The notes under the pieces were generated by a model, which saw only the letters and a list, made by a program, of their open reading frames with translations, had not been told where the DNA came from and ran no database searches. DNA of 64,000 bases, taken from NCBI GenBank assembly GCA_963744915.1, contig CAVUUY010000015.1, forward strand, positions 124,001 to 188,000, read 5' to 3'. The translations under genes were made by a program, and so were the position numbers. This stretch comes from DATAFF01 sp963744915. GTDB lineage: Bacteria; Pseudomonadota; Alphaproteobacteria; Rhizobiales; Aestuariivirgaceae. Below are positions 36,222 through 44,614 of this stretch, in pieces (the first letter of the stretch is position 1; each line of letters opens with the position of its first letter).

Positions 36222-36279
36222 CCCCTCATCCGGCCTCGCGGCCACCTTCTCCCCGTGCGCGCTCGCGGGGAGAAGGGAA
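36222..36279 (+). repeat. RIME-like palindromic repeat, copy B
   Basis: CCCCTCATCCGGCC, then CCACCTTCTCCCCG, a loop, and CGGGGAGAAGGGAAA. It is the reverse-complement partner of copy A, about 100 bp away, so the two face each other between the convergent secA and L,D-transpeptidase-like genes and could pair into a larger structure or act as a bidirectional terminator. Confidence 0.8.
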
Positions 36280-36328
36280 AAGAAGGGTACGGCGATCTCC
36301 CAAAAAGGGTCCTGGCAGTAGGGTGGGA

Positions 36329-37165
36329 CTAGCGGGCCCAGCCGGCGATCAGGCCGGCCGACGCCGTTGCCCCGGCCGGCTGGAAGCGGAATTCGGCCGG
36401 CACGAATTGATCGTCGAGAAAGATGACGTAGCGTTGGTCCTTGACCCCGACGACCGGCGGGCGGCGGCTGATCTCGAAGGCGTCATAGCCCTGTTTCAGG
36501 TTCTGCCAGAACGGGTACCAGCCGTTGCCCTCGCGGATGGCCATGTTCTCCTCGCCCATCCGGAACGGAAAGGCATGCACCGGGAACTGGCGCTGGCCGG
36601 CGGTTAAGGCGTCGCGCGCCAGCACGAACAGCTCCTGGATTGCCGCATCCGTGATGGCATAGCAGCCGACCGACCTGCATCCGCCATGGACCATCAGGGC
36701 AGAGCCGGTGCGGCCATGCGCCCGATCATAGGCATTGGGGTAGCCGAGATTGAACGACAGGAAATAGGCCGATTGCGGGTTCATCTGGCGCGCCGACACC
36801 ATGTAGAATCCTTCCGGCGCCTGCTTGTCGCCTTCCTTCGTCTTGGGGCCGATATCGCCGGACCAGTTGCAGATCGGATAGGTCCGGAACAGCACATACT
36901 CGCCGTCCGAGCGCCCGAGCCACACTTCCATCTCGCTTTCGGCCTTGAAGATCCGGACATAGAGCGGCGCTCCGAGCGCCAGGCCGTGCGAGGCCAGCTC
37001 GCTCCTGGTTTGCTCCGGCAGCGGCTCGAGGGCCCGGTCGGCCGACAAGCATCCCGCGAGCGCCATCGAGAGAAGAAGCACGAGCAGCCAGCGGACCGCG
37101 GCGACTCCGACCTCGCCCGAGCGCCCACCCTGCCCGCCATACGCAACAACGCTGAACAACCGCAA
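36329..37165 (-). CDS. L,D-transpeptidase-family (YkuD, YafK-like) lipoprotein
   Basis: Predicted 278 aa. A lipobox LAGC follows a hydrophobic segment (VRWLLVLLLSMALAGC), so it is likely a lipoprotein. The YkuD catalytic block reads VHGGCRSVGCYAI with the histidine and cysteine in the expected places, and the form SVGCYAITD is that of the YafK/DpaA branch, members of which cut or form links at meso-DAP in peptidoglycan. The ATG at 37165 gives a long pre-lipobox leader of about 38 residues; a GTG nearer the hydrophobic stretch (VAAVRWLL) is a likely true start. Sits 8 bp after accA on the same strand. Confidence 0.88.
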   Translation of the reverse strand: MRLFSVVAYGGQGGRSGEVGVAAVRWLLVLLLSMALAGCLSADRALEPLPEQTRSELASHGLALGAPLYVRIFKAESEMEVWLGRSDGEYVLFRTYPICNWSGDIGPKTKEGDKQAPEGFYMVSARQMNPQSAYFLSFNLGYPNAYDRAHGRTGSALMVHGGCRSVGCYAITDAAIQELFVLARDALTAGQRQFPVHAFPFRMGEENMAIREGNGWYPFWQNLKQGYDAFEISRRPPVVGVKDQRYVIFLDDQFVPAEFRFQPAGATASAGLIAGWAR

Positions 37166-37172
37166 AGCCCCG

Positions 37173-38126
37173 TCAGATCACCCGGCCAATCGACAGGAAC
37201 TTGTCGCGACGATGCGTGCGCAGCTGTCGCGGGCTCATGTCCGAAAACCGCTCGAGCGGCGCCTCGAGCGCCGCACCGACCGCCGCTATCGTCTCCGCGG
37301 GATTGCGGTGCGCGCCACCCGTCGGCTCCTTGACGATGTCGTCGATCACGCCGAGCTGCTTGAGGTCCTGGGCCGTGATCTTCATCGCCGTCGCGGCATC
37401 CTTGGCGCGCGCCGAATTGCGCCACAGGATGGAGGCGGCCCCTTCGGGCGAGATCACGCTGTAGATCGCATGCTCGAGCATCAGCACATGGTTCGCCGTG
37501 GCGATCGCCACCGCCCCGCCGGATCCGCCCTCGCCGATCACCACCGAGATGATGGGGACCCCCAATCCCAGGCAGCAATCGGTCGAGCGGGCAATCGCTT
37601 CCGCCTGGCCGCGCTCCTCGGCGCCGATCCCGGGATAGGCGCCGGCCGTATCGACGAATGTCAGGACCGGCAGATTGAAGCGCTCGGCCAGCTCCATCAG
37701 CCGAACCGCCTTGCGGTAGCCCTCCGGCCGCGCCATGCCGAAATTGTGCTTCAGCCGGGAGGCGGTGTCGTGACCCTTCTCCTGGCCGATCAGCATCACC
37801 GACTTGTCCCCGAGCCACGCCGGACCGCCGACGATCGCCTGGTCGTCGCCGAAGCTGCGGTCGCCGCCGAGCGGAACGAACTCGCGGAACAGATGGCGCT
37901 GGTAGTCGAGAAAGTGCGGGCGAAGCGCGTGGCGGGCAACCTGCGTCTTCTGCCAGGGCGTCAGCGTGGCATAGAGATCGGCGAGGCTCTTTGCCGCCTT
38001 GCGTTCGAGCTGGCCGACCTCCTCGTCGATCGACATTGCCGGATCGACTTCGGCCAGAGCCCGGAGCTCGGCGATTTTCCCTTCAAGTTCCGCGACTTGG
38101 CTTTCAAATTCAAGATAGGTGTGCAT
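37173..38126 (-). CDS. accA: Acetyl-CoA carboxylase carboxyltransferase subunit alpha
   Basis: Predicted 317 aa, standard length. Begins with the coiled-coil FESQVAELEGKIAEL, then the carboxyltransferase fold with GGDRSFGDDQAIVGGPAWL and the oxyanion-forming GEGGSGGAVAIA. With AccD it moves the carboxyl from biotin to acetyl-CoA to give malonyl-CoA, the first step of fatty-acid synthesis. Follows xerD on the same strand, 55 bp apart. Confidence 0.97.
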   Translation of the reverse strand: MHTYLEFESQVAELEGKIAELRALAEVDPAMSIDEEVGQLERKAAKSLADLYATLTPWQKTQVARHALRPHFLDYQRHLFREFVPLGGDRSFGDDQAIVGGPAWLGDKSVMLIGQEKGHDTASRLKHNFGMARPEGYRKAVRLMELAERFNLPVLTFVDTAGAYPGIGAEERGQAEAIARSTDCCLGLGVPIISVVIGEGGSGGAVAIATANHVLMLEHAIYSVISPEGAASILWRNSARAKDAATAMKITAQDLKQLGVIDDIVKEPTGGAHRNPAETIAAVGAALEAPLERFSDMSPRQLRTHRRDKFLSIGRVI

Positions 38127-38180
38127 CAGCGCTCGGCAACGGACATGGACATTGGAAGGTGGCCACCTGCGACCCGCCTG

Positions 38181-39161
38181 TCAACTTGCGTGACGCTTGC
38201 CGTCGCCGGCGGCAAGCGGGTGATGGGTTTCGATGAGATGCCGCAGCCGCTCGCCGCTGACATGGGTGTAGATCTGCGTCGTCGAGATGTCGGCGTGGCC
38301 GAGCATCTGCTGCACCGAGATGAGATCGGCGCCGGCATTGACGAGATGCGTCGCGAAGGCATGCCGCAACACATGCGGATGCACGCATTCCGGATCGAGC
38401 CCGGCCCGCGCCGCCAGGCCTTTCAGCTCGAGCGCGAAATGCTGCCGCGACAGGTGTCCCGAGCGTCCATGGGAGGGGAAGATGCGATCCTCGGCTGCGA
38501 GCCGCGCCTTGCCGGCCCTGAGCTTGAGCCAGAGCTGCAGGGCGGCGCGCGCCCGGGGCGAGATCGGCACCATCCGCTCCCGCCCGCCTTTGCCGCGCAC
38601 CAGCAAGAGGTCGCGCCGCTTCTCGACGGCGCCGGTCTTGAGGCCGACCAGCTCCGACACCCTGAGCCCGGTGGCATAGATGAGCTCGACGAGACACAAA
38701 AGCCGGTGGGCGCGCTGGCGCTGCCCGCGGCCGGCGGTTTCGGCTTCGGCACGCGCCCTTGCCAACAGGCGCGACACTTCACCCTCGCTCATCACCGTCG
38801 GCAGCGCCGCTGCCGGCTTGGGGGCGCTTGCGGTGGTTGCAGGATTGTCGCTGGACAATTGCTCGGCGAACAGGAAGCGGTGGAATTGCCGCACCGCCGA
38901 CAGCCGCCGCTGGATGGTCGTTCCCTTGAGGCCCGCGTCCTCGAGGCGCGCCGAATAAGCGCTCACATCCTCGGGACGCGCCCGCTCGAGCGCGGTTCCG
39001 CGCGCTTTGAGATAACCGCCGTAATCGCCAAGATCGCGGCGATAGGCATCGAGCGTGTTGGATGCCGCACCGCGTTCCGCGCTCATCATCTCAAGAAATC
39101 GATCGATCAGCCGATGTGATCGTCGATCAGAACTGGCACGGTCAGTTGTTGAGGCGGTCAC
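38181..39161 (-). CDS. xerD: Site-specific tyrosine recombinase XerD
   Basis: Predicted 326 aa. SAM-like core-binding domain (15-105) and catalytic domain with R167, K191, H263, R266, H289 and nucleophile Y298 all present. With XerC it resolves chromosome dimers at dif; the chromosomal setting between accA and aroK argues for the housekeeping enzyme and not a mobile integrase. An Ala/Pro-rich linker at 108-122 and an extra basic insertion near 143-152 are minor oddities. Its start overlaps the small membrane ORF by 20 bp. Confidence 0.95.
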   Translation of the reverse strand: MTASTTDRASSDRRSHRLIDRFLEMMSAERGAASNTLDAYRRDLGDYGGYLKARGTALERARPEDVSAYSARLEDAGLKGTTIQRRLSAVRQFHRFLFAEQLSSDNPATTASAPKPAAALPTVMSEGEVSRLLARARAEAETAGRGQRQRAHRLLCLVELIYATGLRVSELVGLKTGAVEKRRDLLLVRGKGGRERMVPISPRARAALQLWLKLRAGKARLAAEDRIFPSHGRSGHLSRQHFALELKGLAARAGLDPECVHPHVLRHAFATHLVNAGADLISVQQMLGHADISTTQIYTHVSGERLRHLIETHHPLAAGDGKRHAS

Positions 39162-39282
39162 TGGTCACCGGTTTGACGATTTCGGACGGTTCTGGCGCAA
39201 AAGTCGACAAGGCCCAGACCGCGCCGTAACCAGCGCCAGCCAAACACAGCACGATTAACAAAAACCGAAGGCTCGACGGCAA
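39142..39282 (-). CDS. Small single-pass membrane protein upstream of xerD
   Basis: Predicted 46 aa starting at TTG 39282, with GAGGGAGGG 7 bases upstream and an in-frame TGA just before that, so no longer form exists. One hydrophobic helix (RFLLIVLCLAGAGYGAVWAL) then a Pro/Glu-rich short tail ending in TSDRLNN. A protein of this size and design at this place, overlapping the xerD start, resembles small hypothetical genes I know from rhizobial genomes; the function is unknown. Confidence 0.65.
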   Translation of the reverse strand: MPSSLRFLLIVLCLAGAGYGAVWALSTFAPEPSEIVKPVTSDRLNN

Positions 39283-39420
39283 GTCGCGCCCTCCCTCTCA
39301 CTCGACAGGATGGTGACAGGCCGGCATTGTTACCGATCCGGGGGAGGGATGCAACGCAAGCCTGGGCCTTTGTCCAGTGTTTCCCCCAGGCTGGTATGGG
39401 CTCGGAACGGACCTCTGACG

Positions 39421-40035
39421 ATGTCGAGGCGGATCACCGCGCGCGATCTTACCGCCATCCGCAACGGCATTGCGGAGCGCTCGATCGTGCTTGTCGGTCT
39501 CATGGGGGCCGGCAAGTCCACTGTCGGCCGGCGGCTGGCGGAGCGCCTCGAGCTGCCCTTTATCGATGCCGACATCGAGATCGAGCGGGCCGCCGGCAAG
39601 ACCATCCCGGAGATCTTTGCCGATCATGGCGAGGCCTATTTCCGCGACGGCGAACGCCGGGTCATCTCGCGGCTGATCGACCACGGCCCGCAAATCCTGG
39701 CGACCGGCGGCGGCGCCTTCATCAATCCCGAAATCCGCAAGCTGATCGCCGACCGTGGCATCTCGGTATGGCTCCGGGCCGAGCTGCCGCTGCTCATGAA
39801 GCGGGTCCGGCGCCGCTCCAACCGGCCGCTGCTCGACACCGCCGACCCGGAAGCGGTGATGCGGCGATTGATCGATGAGCGCTATCCGATCTACGCCGAA
39901 GCCGCTATCACCATCGACAGCCGGGACTTGTCGCACAATGTCATCGTCAATGAGCTTCTCCTGGCGCTGGTCGACCATTTTTCCCGTCCCGAGGCAGCCG
40001 GACGTGCTGCTGAGACCGACGAGCGGATGTGCTAA
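39421..40035 (+). CDS. aroK: Shikimate kinase
   Basis: Predicted 204 aa. Walker A GLMGAGKST at 26-34, the DADIEIE acid pair, FRDGERR shikimate-binding loop and the ATGGGAF motif are all present. It phosphorylates shikimate at the 3-OH in aromatic synthesis. ATG 39421 fits the family start; the open frame to 39310 is not conserved. Followed by aroB after 30 bp, the usual operon. Confidence 0.96.
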   Translation: MSRRITARDLTAIRNGIAERSIVLVGLMGAGKSTVGRRLAERLELPFIDADIEIERAAGKTIPEIFADHGEAYFRDGERRVISRLIDHGPQILATGGGAFINPEIRKLIADRGISVWLRAELPLLMKRVRRRSNRPLLDTADPEAVMRRLIDERYPIYAEAAITIDSRDLSHNVIVNELLLALVDHFSRPEAAGRAAETDERMC

Positions 40036-40065
40036 GACGGTGACCCGAGGATCCTGCCGCCTGCG

Positions 40066-41208
40066 ATGACGCACGACCAACAGCACCCCGCCGAGCCGGC
40101 GGCCACCGTCGAGGTGGCGCTTGGCGAGCGCTCCTACACGATCCATATCGGGGAGCGCGCCATCGAGCGGGCCGGCGCCCTGGTTCGGCCGCTGCTCGCC
40201 CGCCCGTTCTGCGTCATCGTCAGCGATGCCAATGTGGCGGAGCTCCACCTCCCGTCGCTGCAGGCGGCGCTTGCCGCCGCGGGGATCAAATCCGCCGCCG
40301 CCATCGTGGCGCCGGGCGAGACCAGCAAGGGCTACGCCGGCTTGTCCGATCTGTGCGAGGAGCTCCTCGCCGCCGGCGTCGAGCGCTCCGACCTCGTCCT
40401 GGCCTTTGGCGGCGGGGTCGTCGGCGATCTCGCCGGTTTTGCCGCCGCCATCCTCCGCCGCGGCATCGCCTATGTCCAGGTGCCGACCACGCTTCTCGCC
40501 CAGGTCGATTCCGCGGTCGGCGGCAAGACCGGCATCAATTCGGCGCTGGGCAAGAACCTGATCGGCGCCTTTCACCAACCCCGGGCGGTGATCGCCGATC
40601 TCGCGCTCCTGCAGACGCTGCCGCCGCGCGAGCTCAGGGCAGGCTATGCCGAGGTGGTGAAATACGGGCTGCTTGGCGATCATGCCTTTTTCGCATGGCT
40701 CGAGCAGCATGGCCGGGCCGTGCTCGCCTGCGACGCTCAGGCCCTGAAGCATGCGGTCGCCACCAGCTGTCGCGCCAAGGCGGCGATCGTCGCCGCCGAC
40801 GAGACGGAAACAGGCCGGCGGGCGCTGCTCAATCTCGGCCACACATTCGGCCACGCCCTGGAGGCTGCCACCGGCTATGGCGAGCGCCTGATCCATGGCG
40901 AGGCGGTGGCGATCGGCATGGCCATGGCGTTCCGCCTGTCGGAGCGGCTCGGGCGCTGCCCGCCCGGCACCGCCGCCCGGGTGGAGGCGCATCTCCGCGG
41001 GCTCGGTCTGCCGAGCGACCTCGCGGCAATCCGGCCGCTGCTGCCCGACGCCGCCGCACTCCTCGCCATCATGCGCCGTGACAAGAAGGCGCGCGCCGGC
41101 GAAATCGCCTTCGTTCTGGTCCGCGGCATCGGCGAGGCTTATGTCGAGACCGGCATTCCCGAGGAGGCGATCATCGGCTTCCTGGCCGATGAGCTTGCAA
41201 TGCAATGA
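40066..41208 (+). CDS. aroB: 3-dehydroquinate synthase
   Basis: Predicted 380 aa. NAD-binding GGGVVGDLAGFAAA, PTTLLAQVDSAVGGKTGIN and the metal-binding LGHTFGHALE and HGEAVAIGM histidines are present. It converts DAHP to 3-dehydroquinate, the second step of the shikimate pathway. Its stop overlaps the next gene in ATGA, giving coupling with the CNNM protein. Confidence 0.97.
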   Translation: MTHDQQHPAEPAATVEVALGERSYTIHIGERAIERAGALVRPLLARPFCVIVSDANVAELHLPSLQAALAAAGIKSAAAIVAPGETSKGYAGLSDLCEELLAAGVERSDLVLAFGGGVVGDLAGFAAAILRRGIAYVQVPTTLLAQVDSAVGGKTGINSALGKNLIGAFHQPRAVIADLALLQTLPPRELRAGYAEVVKYGLLGDHAFFAWLEQHGRAVLACDAQALKHAVATSCRAKAAIVAADETETGRRALLNLGHTFGHALEAATGYGERLIHGEAVAIGMAMAFRLSERLGRCPPGTAARVEAHLRGLGLPSDLAAIRPLLPDAAALLAIMRRDKKARAGEIAFVLVRGIGEAYVETGIPEEAIIGFLADELAMQ

Positions 41209-42479
41209 CCCTCGACCATAGCCTGGAGATCGCGGCGATTGCCGCACTCCTGTTGTTCGCCGGCTTTTTGGTGACCGCCGGCACCGCCATCGGCGCGGCC
41301 TCGCGCGGCCGCATGACCGAGCTCGAGCGCCGCGGCATCGAGAAGGCCGCCGCCGTCCGCCAGCTGATCGCCCTGCCCGACCGGGTCAGCGCCGCGATCG
41401 CGGTTGGAGCAACCGCGGCGCTGGTCTTCGCCACCGCCATTGCCACCCGCCTCGCGCTCTCCTTGTACGGCCCGCCGGGGCCCGCCTATGCCGCTGCCCT
41501 GATCGCCGTCCTCGCCCTGATCTTCGTCCAGGCGCTGCCGAAGGCCGTCGCCCTCGTCGCACCCGACAGGGTGGCGCTCGCCACTGCCGTGCCCTTCACC
41601 CGCGTCACCAACGTGCTCGCGCCGTTGGCGGGCGCGATCGAGGCCGCCCTCACCCGCGGCCTCGCACTGGTCGGGATCAGCCCGACCGCCAGGACCAGCC
41701 GCTCGGTCGACGACGAGCTGCGCGGCACCATCGACCTGCACCAGCGTTCCGGCACCGCCGGCAAGATCGACCTCGACATGCTGGGCGGCGTTCTCGACCT
41801 CAAGGAGCTCGAGCTCTTCGATGTCATGGTCCACCGCACCAAGATGCGCAGCCTCGATGCCGGCAGCCCGCCGGCGCAGATCCTCGAGGAGATCCTGAAG
41901 TCGGGTCACAGCCGGTTCCCGGTGTGGCGCGAGCGGCCCGACAATATTGTCGGCGTGCTCCATGCCAAGGATCTCTTCGCCGCCCTGCAGGCCGCCCATG
42001 GCGATGTCACGGCGATCGACATCGAGGCGATCTGCACCCCGCCCTGGTTCGTCCCCGACACCACCACCGTCGCCGACCAGCTCGCCGCCTTTCTGCGCCG
42101 CAAGGTTCATTTCGCCCTGGTGGTCGACGAATATGGCGAGGTCATGGGTCTCGTGACGCTCGAGGACATTCTGGAAGAGATCGTCGGCGAGATCCGCGAC
42201 GAGCACGACGTCGGCGCCGTCGGCGTCCGCCGCGAATCCTCGGGCAGCTACCTGGTCGATGGCGCCATTCCGATCCGCGACCTCAACCGCATGCATGGCT
42301 GGCATCTGCCGGATGACGAGGCGACCACCATCGCCGGGCTGGTGATCCACGAGGCGCAGATGATTCCGCAAGCCGGCCAGGCCTTCACCTTTCATGGCTT
42401 CCGTTTCGAAGTCGTCCGCAAGCGGCGCAACCAGCTGGTGTCAATCCGCGTCACGGCACTGGCCGACCGCCAAAGCTAG
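41205..42479 (+). CDS. CNNM/CorC-type membrane protein with CBS pair
   Basis: Predicted 424 aa. An N-terminal DUF21/CNNM membrane domain with three to four helices (7-30, 58-80, 88-108, 120-140), a Bateman module of two CBS domains (about 205-335; VMVHRTKM and FALVVDEYGEVMGLVTLEDILEEIVG), and a CorC_HlyC C-terminal domain (about 345-420). Relatives export magnesium or cobalt. Placement after aroB with a 4-bp overlap is common in Rhizobiales. Confidence 0.93.
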   Translation: MTLDHSLEIAAIAALLLFAGFLVTAGTAIGAASRGRMTELERRGIEKAAAVRQLIALPDRVSAAIAVGATAALVFATAIATRLALSLYGPPGPAYAAALIAVLALIFVQALPKAVALVAPDRVALATAVPFTRVTNVLAPLAGAIEAALTRGLALVGISPTARTSRSVDDELRGTIDLHQRSGTAGKIDLDMLGGVLDLKELELFDVMVHRTKMRSLDAGSPPAQILEEILKSGHSRFPVWRERPDNIVGVLHAKDLFAALQAAHGDVTAIDIEAICTPPWFVPDTTTVADQLAAFLRRKVHFALVVDEYGEVMGLVTLEDILEEIVGEIRDEHDVGAVGVRRESSGSYLVDGAIPIRDLNRMHGWHLPDDEATTIAGLVIHEAQMIPQAGQAFTFHGFRFEVVRKRRNQLVSIRVTALADRQS

Positions 42480-42495
42480 AGCGGAATGCCGGCGC

Positions 42496-42795
42496 TCAAA
42501 TCCGCTCGCCGGGGGCGCGGGCGACGATGGCCAGCGCATGCACCGGCCCGGCAAGCTCGTCGGCGAGCACGGCGTTGATCATGCGGTGGCGCTCGATGCG
42601 GCTTTTTCCGGCGAAGGCCGGCGACACGGCATGGAGCCTGAAATGGGTCTCGCCGGCCGGCCGCGCCCCGGCATGGCCGGCATGCAGATGCGACTGATCC
42701 TCGAGCGACAATTCCGCATCGGGGAATGCCCGTGCGAGTTTCGACAGAATGCCTTGACCGACTGTTCCGAGCGCCACGTTGCTGCCCTGCTCCAA
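42496..42795 (-). CDS. BolA family protein
   Basis: Predicted 99 aa. BolA fold with the invariant histidine in HAGHAGARPAGETHFRL and the SPAFAGKSRIERHRMI helix. BolA proteins partner monothiol glutaredoxins in iron-sulphur trafficking, and some bind DNA. The first 10 residues may be extra; a downstream GTG is possible. Divergent from the J-domain gene. Confidence 0.93.
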   Translation of the reverse strand: MEQGSNVALGTVGQGILSKLARAFPDAELSLEDQSHLHAGHAGARPAGETHFRLHAVSPAFAGKSRIERHRMINAVLADELAGPVHALAIVARAPGERI

Positions 42796-42869
42796 TTCAC
42801 ATTTTCTTTGTCACCTTCGCCCATCCTCGGCTTGCGGCATCGGCCGCCCGCCACCATAATCCCGGGACG

Positions 42870-43484
42870 ATGAAGCTGACGTCTACATATTTCGACAGCA
42901 TCCGCGTCAAGCCGCGCCAAGAGGCTGCTGCCGACCAGAGTGCCAGCCCTTGCCAGTGGCCGGGCTGCTCCCGCCATGGCGGCTATCGGGCCCCGAAAGG
43001 CCGCCGGGCCGAGGGGGAATACCACGATTTCTGCCTCGACCACGTCAAGGAATATAACAAGACTTACAACTACTTCGCCGGCATGGACGACGAGGCGGTG
43101 CGGGTGTTCCAGAAGGCCGATGCCACCGGTCACCGACCCACCTGGAAGCTCGGCCAGAACTCCTGGGCGGAATTGAATGGCGGCCGTTTTCGCCGCGGTG
43201 CCGCCGCCCCGAAACCGGGCCGCGATCCCTACGAGCTGTTCGGCGAATCGGCCGCGAGGCCCGAGTCGGCCCCGGTGCCGCGGGCGCTTCGCAACGGCCA
43301 GAAGAAAGCGCTCGAGAGCCTCGGCCTCGACGAGCATGCGACGCCCGAGCAGGTCAAGGCGCAGTACAAGATGCTGGTCAAGCGCTTCCACCCCGATGCC
43401 AATGGCGGCAGCCGGGCGATGGAGGACCGTTTTCGCGAGATCATCCAGGCCTATGACCGTCTCAGGAGCTCGGGTTTCTGCTAA
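42870..43484 (+). CDS. J-domain protein
   Basis: Predicted 204 aa. A C-terminal J domain (about 140-204) with HPD in KRFHPDANGG, which stimulates DnaK ATPase. The N-terminal part has two pairs of Cys/His residues (CQWPGCSRHG, then HDFCLDHVKEYN), a small metal-binding-like module found in alphaproteobacterial relatives. ATG 42870 follows GGGACG; the open frame to 42726 is the shadow of bolA. About 110 bp before cobS. Confidence 0.9.
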   Translation: MKLTSTYFDSIRVKPRQEAAADQSASPCQWPGCSRHGGYRAPKGRRAEGEYHDFCLDHVKEYNKTYNYFAGMDDEAVRVFQKADATGHRPTWKLGQNSWAELNGGRFRRGAAAPKPGRDPYELFGESAARPESAPVPRALRNGQKKALESLGLDEHATPEQVKAQYKMLVKRFHPDANGGSRAMEDRFREIIQAYDRLRSSGFC

Positions 43485-43592
43485 GAGCGCGTCGTTCCCC
43501 GGCTTGCGACACTTGTCCTCACCGACTAAAAGCGTCCCTTCTGGCCCGGCATCGGCTTGAGATCAGGCCGCGGCAATGAAGAAAGTGCAGTC

Positions 43593-44597
43593 ATGACCGC
43601 ATTGAACACTGGTGAGTTACCTGCCGAATCCGAAATCAGAGTGCCGGACATCAAGGTTTCTGTCCGGCAGCTGTTCGGAATCGACACCAATCTCGAGGTT
43701 CCGGCCTTCTCCCAGGTCGGCGAGCACGTGCCCGACCTCGACGAGGATTACCTGTTCAACCGCGAGACGACCCTGGCGATCCTGGCCGGCTTCGCCTACA
43801 ACCGGCGGGTGATGGTGACCGGCTATCACGGCACCGGCAAGTCGACCCATATCGAGCAGGTTGCGGCGCGCCTCAACTGGCCCTGCATCCGCGTCAATCT
43901 CGACAGCCATATCAGCCGCATCGACCTCGTCGGCAAGGACGCGATCGTGCTCAAAGACGGCAAGCAGATCACCGAGTTCCGGCAGGGCATCCTTCCCTGG
44001 TGCTATCAGCACAATGTCGCGCTGGTGTTCGACGAGTACGACGCCGGCCGGCCCGACGTCATGTTCGTCATCCAGCGCGTGCTCGAAAGCTCCAGCCGCC
44101 TGACGCTCCTCGATCAGAACCGGGTGCTCAGGCCACACCCCGCCTTCCGGCTGTTCGCCACCGCCAACACCGTCGGCCTTGGCGACACCACCGGCCTCTA
44201 TCACGGCACCCAGCAGATCAACCAGGCCCAGATGGATCGCTGGTCGATCGTCGTGTCCCTCAACTACCTGCCGCATGCCCGCGAATGCGAGATCGTGCTG
44301 GCCAAGGTCAAGAGCTACGCCACCGACAAGGGCCGCAAGGCCATCGCCAACATGGTGCGGGTCGCCGACCTCACCCGCAACGCCTTCGTCAATGGCGACC
44401 TCTCGACCGTGATGAGCCCGCGCACCGTCATCACCTGGGCCCAGAATGCCGAGATCTTCGGCGATCTCGCCTTTGGCTTCCGCATCACCTTCCTCAACAA
44501 GTGCGACGAGCTGGAGCGCGGCCTGGTGGCCGAGTTCTATCAGCGCTGTTTCGGCGAGGAGCTGCCGGAGTCCACCGCCAATGTCGCGCTCGCCTGA
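43593..44597 (+). CDS. cobS: Cobaltochelatase subunit CobS
   Basis: Predicted 334 aa. MoxR-like AAA+ ATPase with Walker A GYHGTGKST at 77-85 and Walker B VALVFDEYDAG. With CobT and CobN it inserts cobalt in hydrogenobyrinate a,c-diamide in the aerobic B12 pathway. CobN and the rest of the pathway are not in the window, as is normal in Rhizobiales, where cobST lie apart. cobT follows after 17 bp. Confidence 0.97.
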   Translation: MTALNTGELPAESEIRVPDIKVSVRQLFGIDTNLEVPAFSQVGEHVPDLDEDYLFNRETTLAILAGFAYNRRVMVTGYHGTGKSTHIEQVAARLNWPCIRVNLDSHISRIDLVGKDAIVLKDGKQITEFRQGILPWCYQHNVALVFDEYDAGRPDVMFVIQRVLESSSRLTLLDQNRVLRPHPAFRLFATANTVGLGDTTGLYHGTQQINQAQMDRWSIVVSLNYLPHARECEIVLAKVKSYATDKGRKAIANMVRVADLTRNAFVNGDLSTVMSPRTVITWAQNAEIFGDLAFGFRITFLNKCDELERGLVAEFYQRCFGEELPESTANVALA

Positions 44598-44614
44598 GCG
44601 ATAGGAGGAAAGCG

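Noticed and set aside
38181..39161. Tyrosine recombinase as a sign of a mobile element
   Set aside because: All features and the accA/aroK setting fit chromosomal XerD; no attachment repeats or cargo genes are present.
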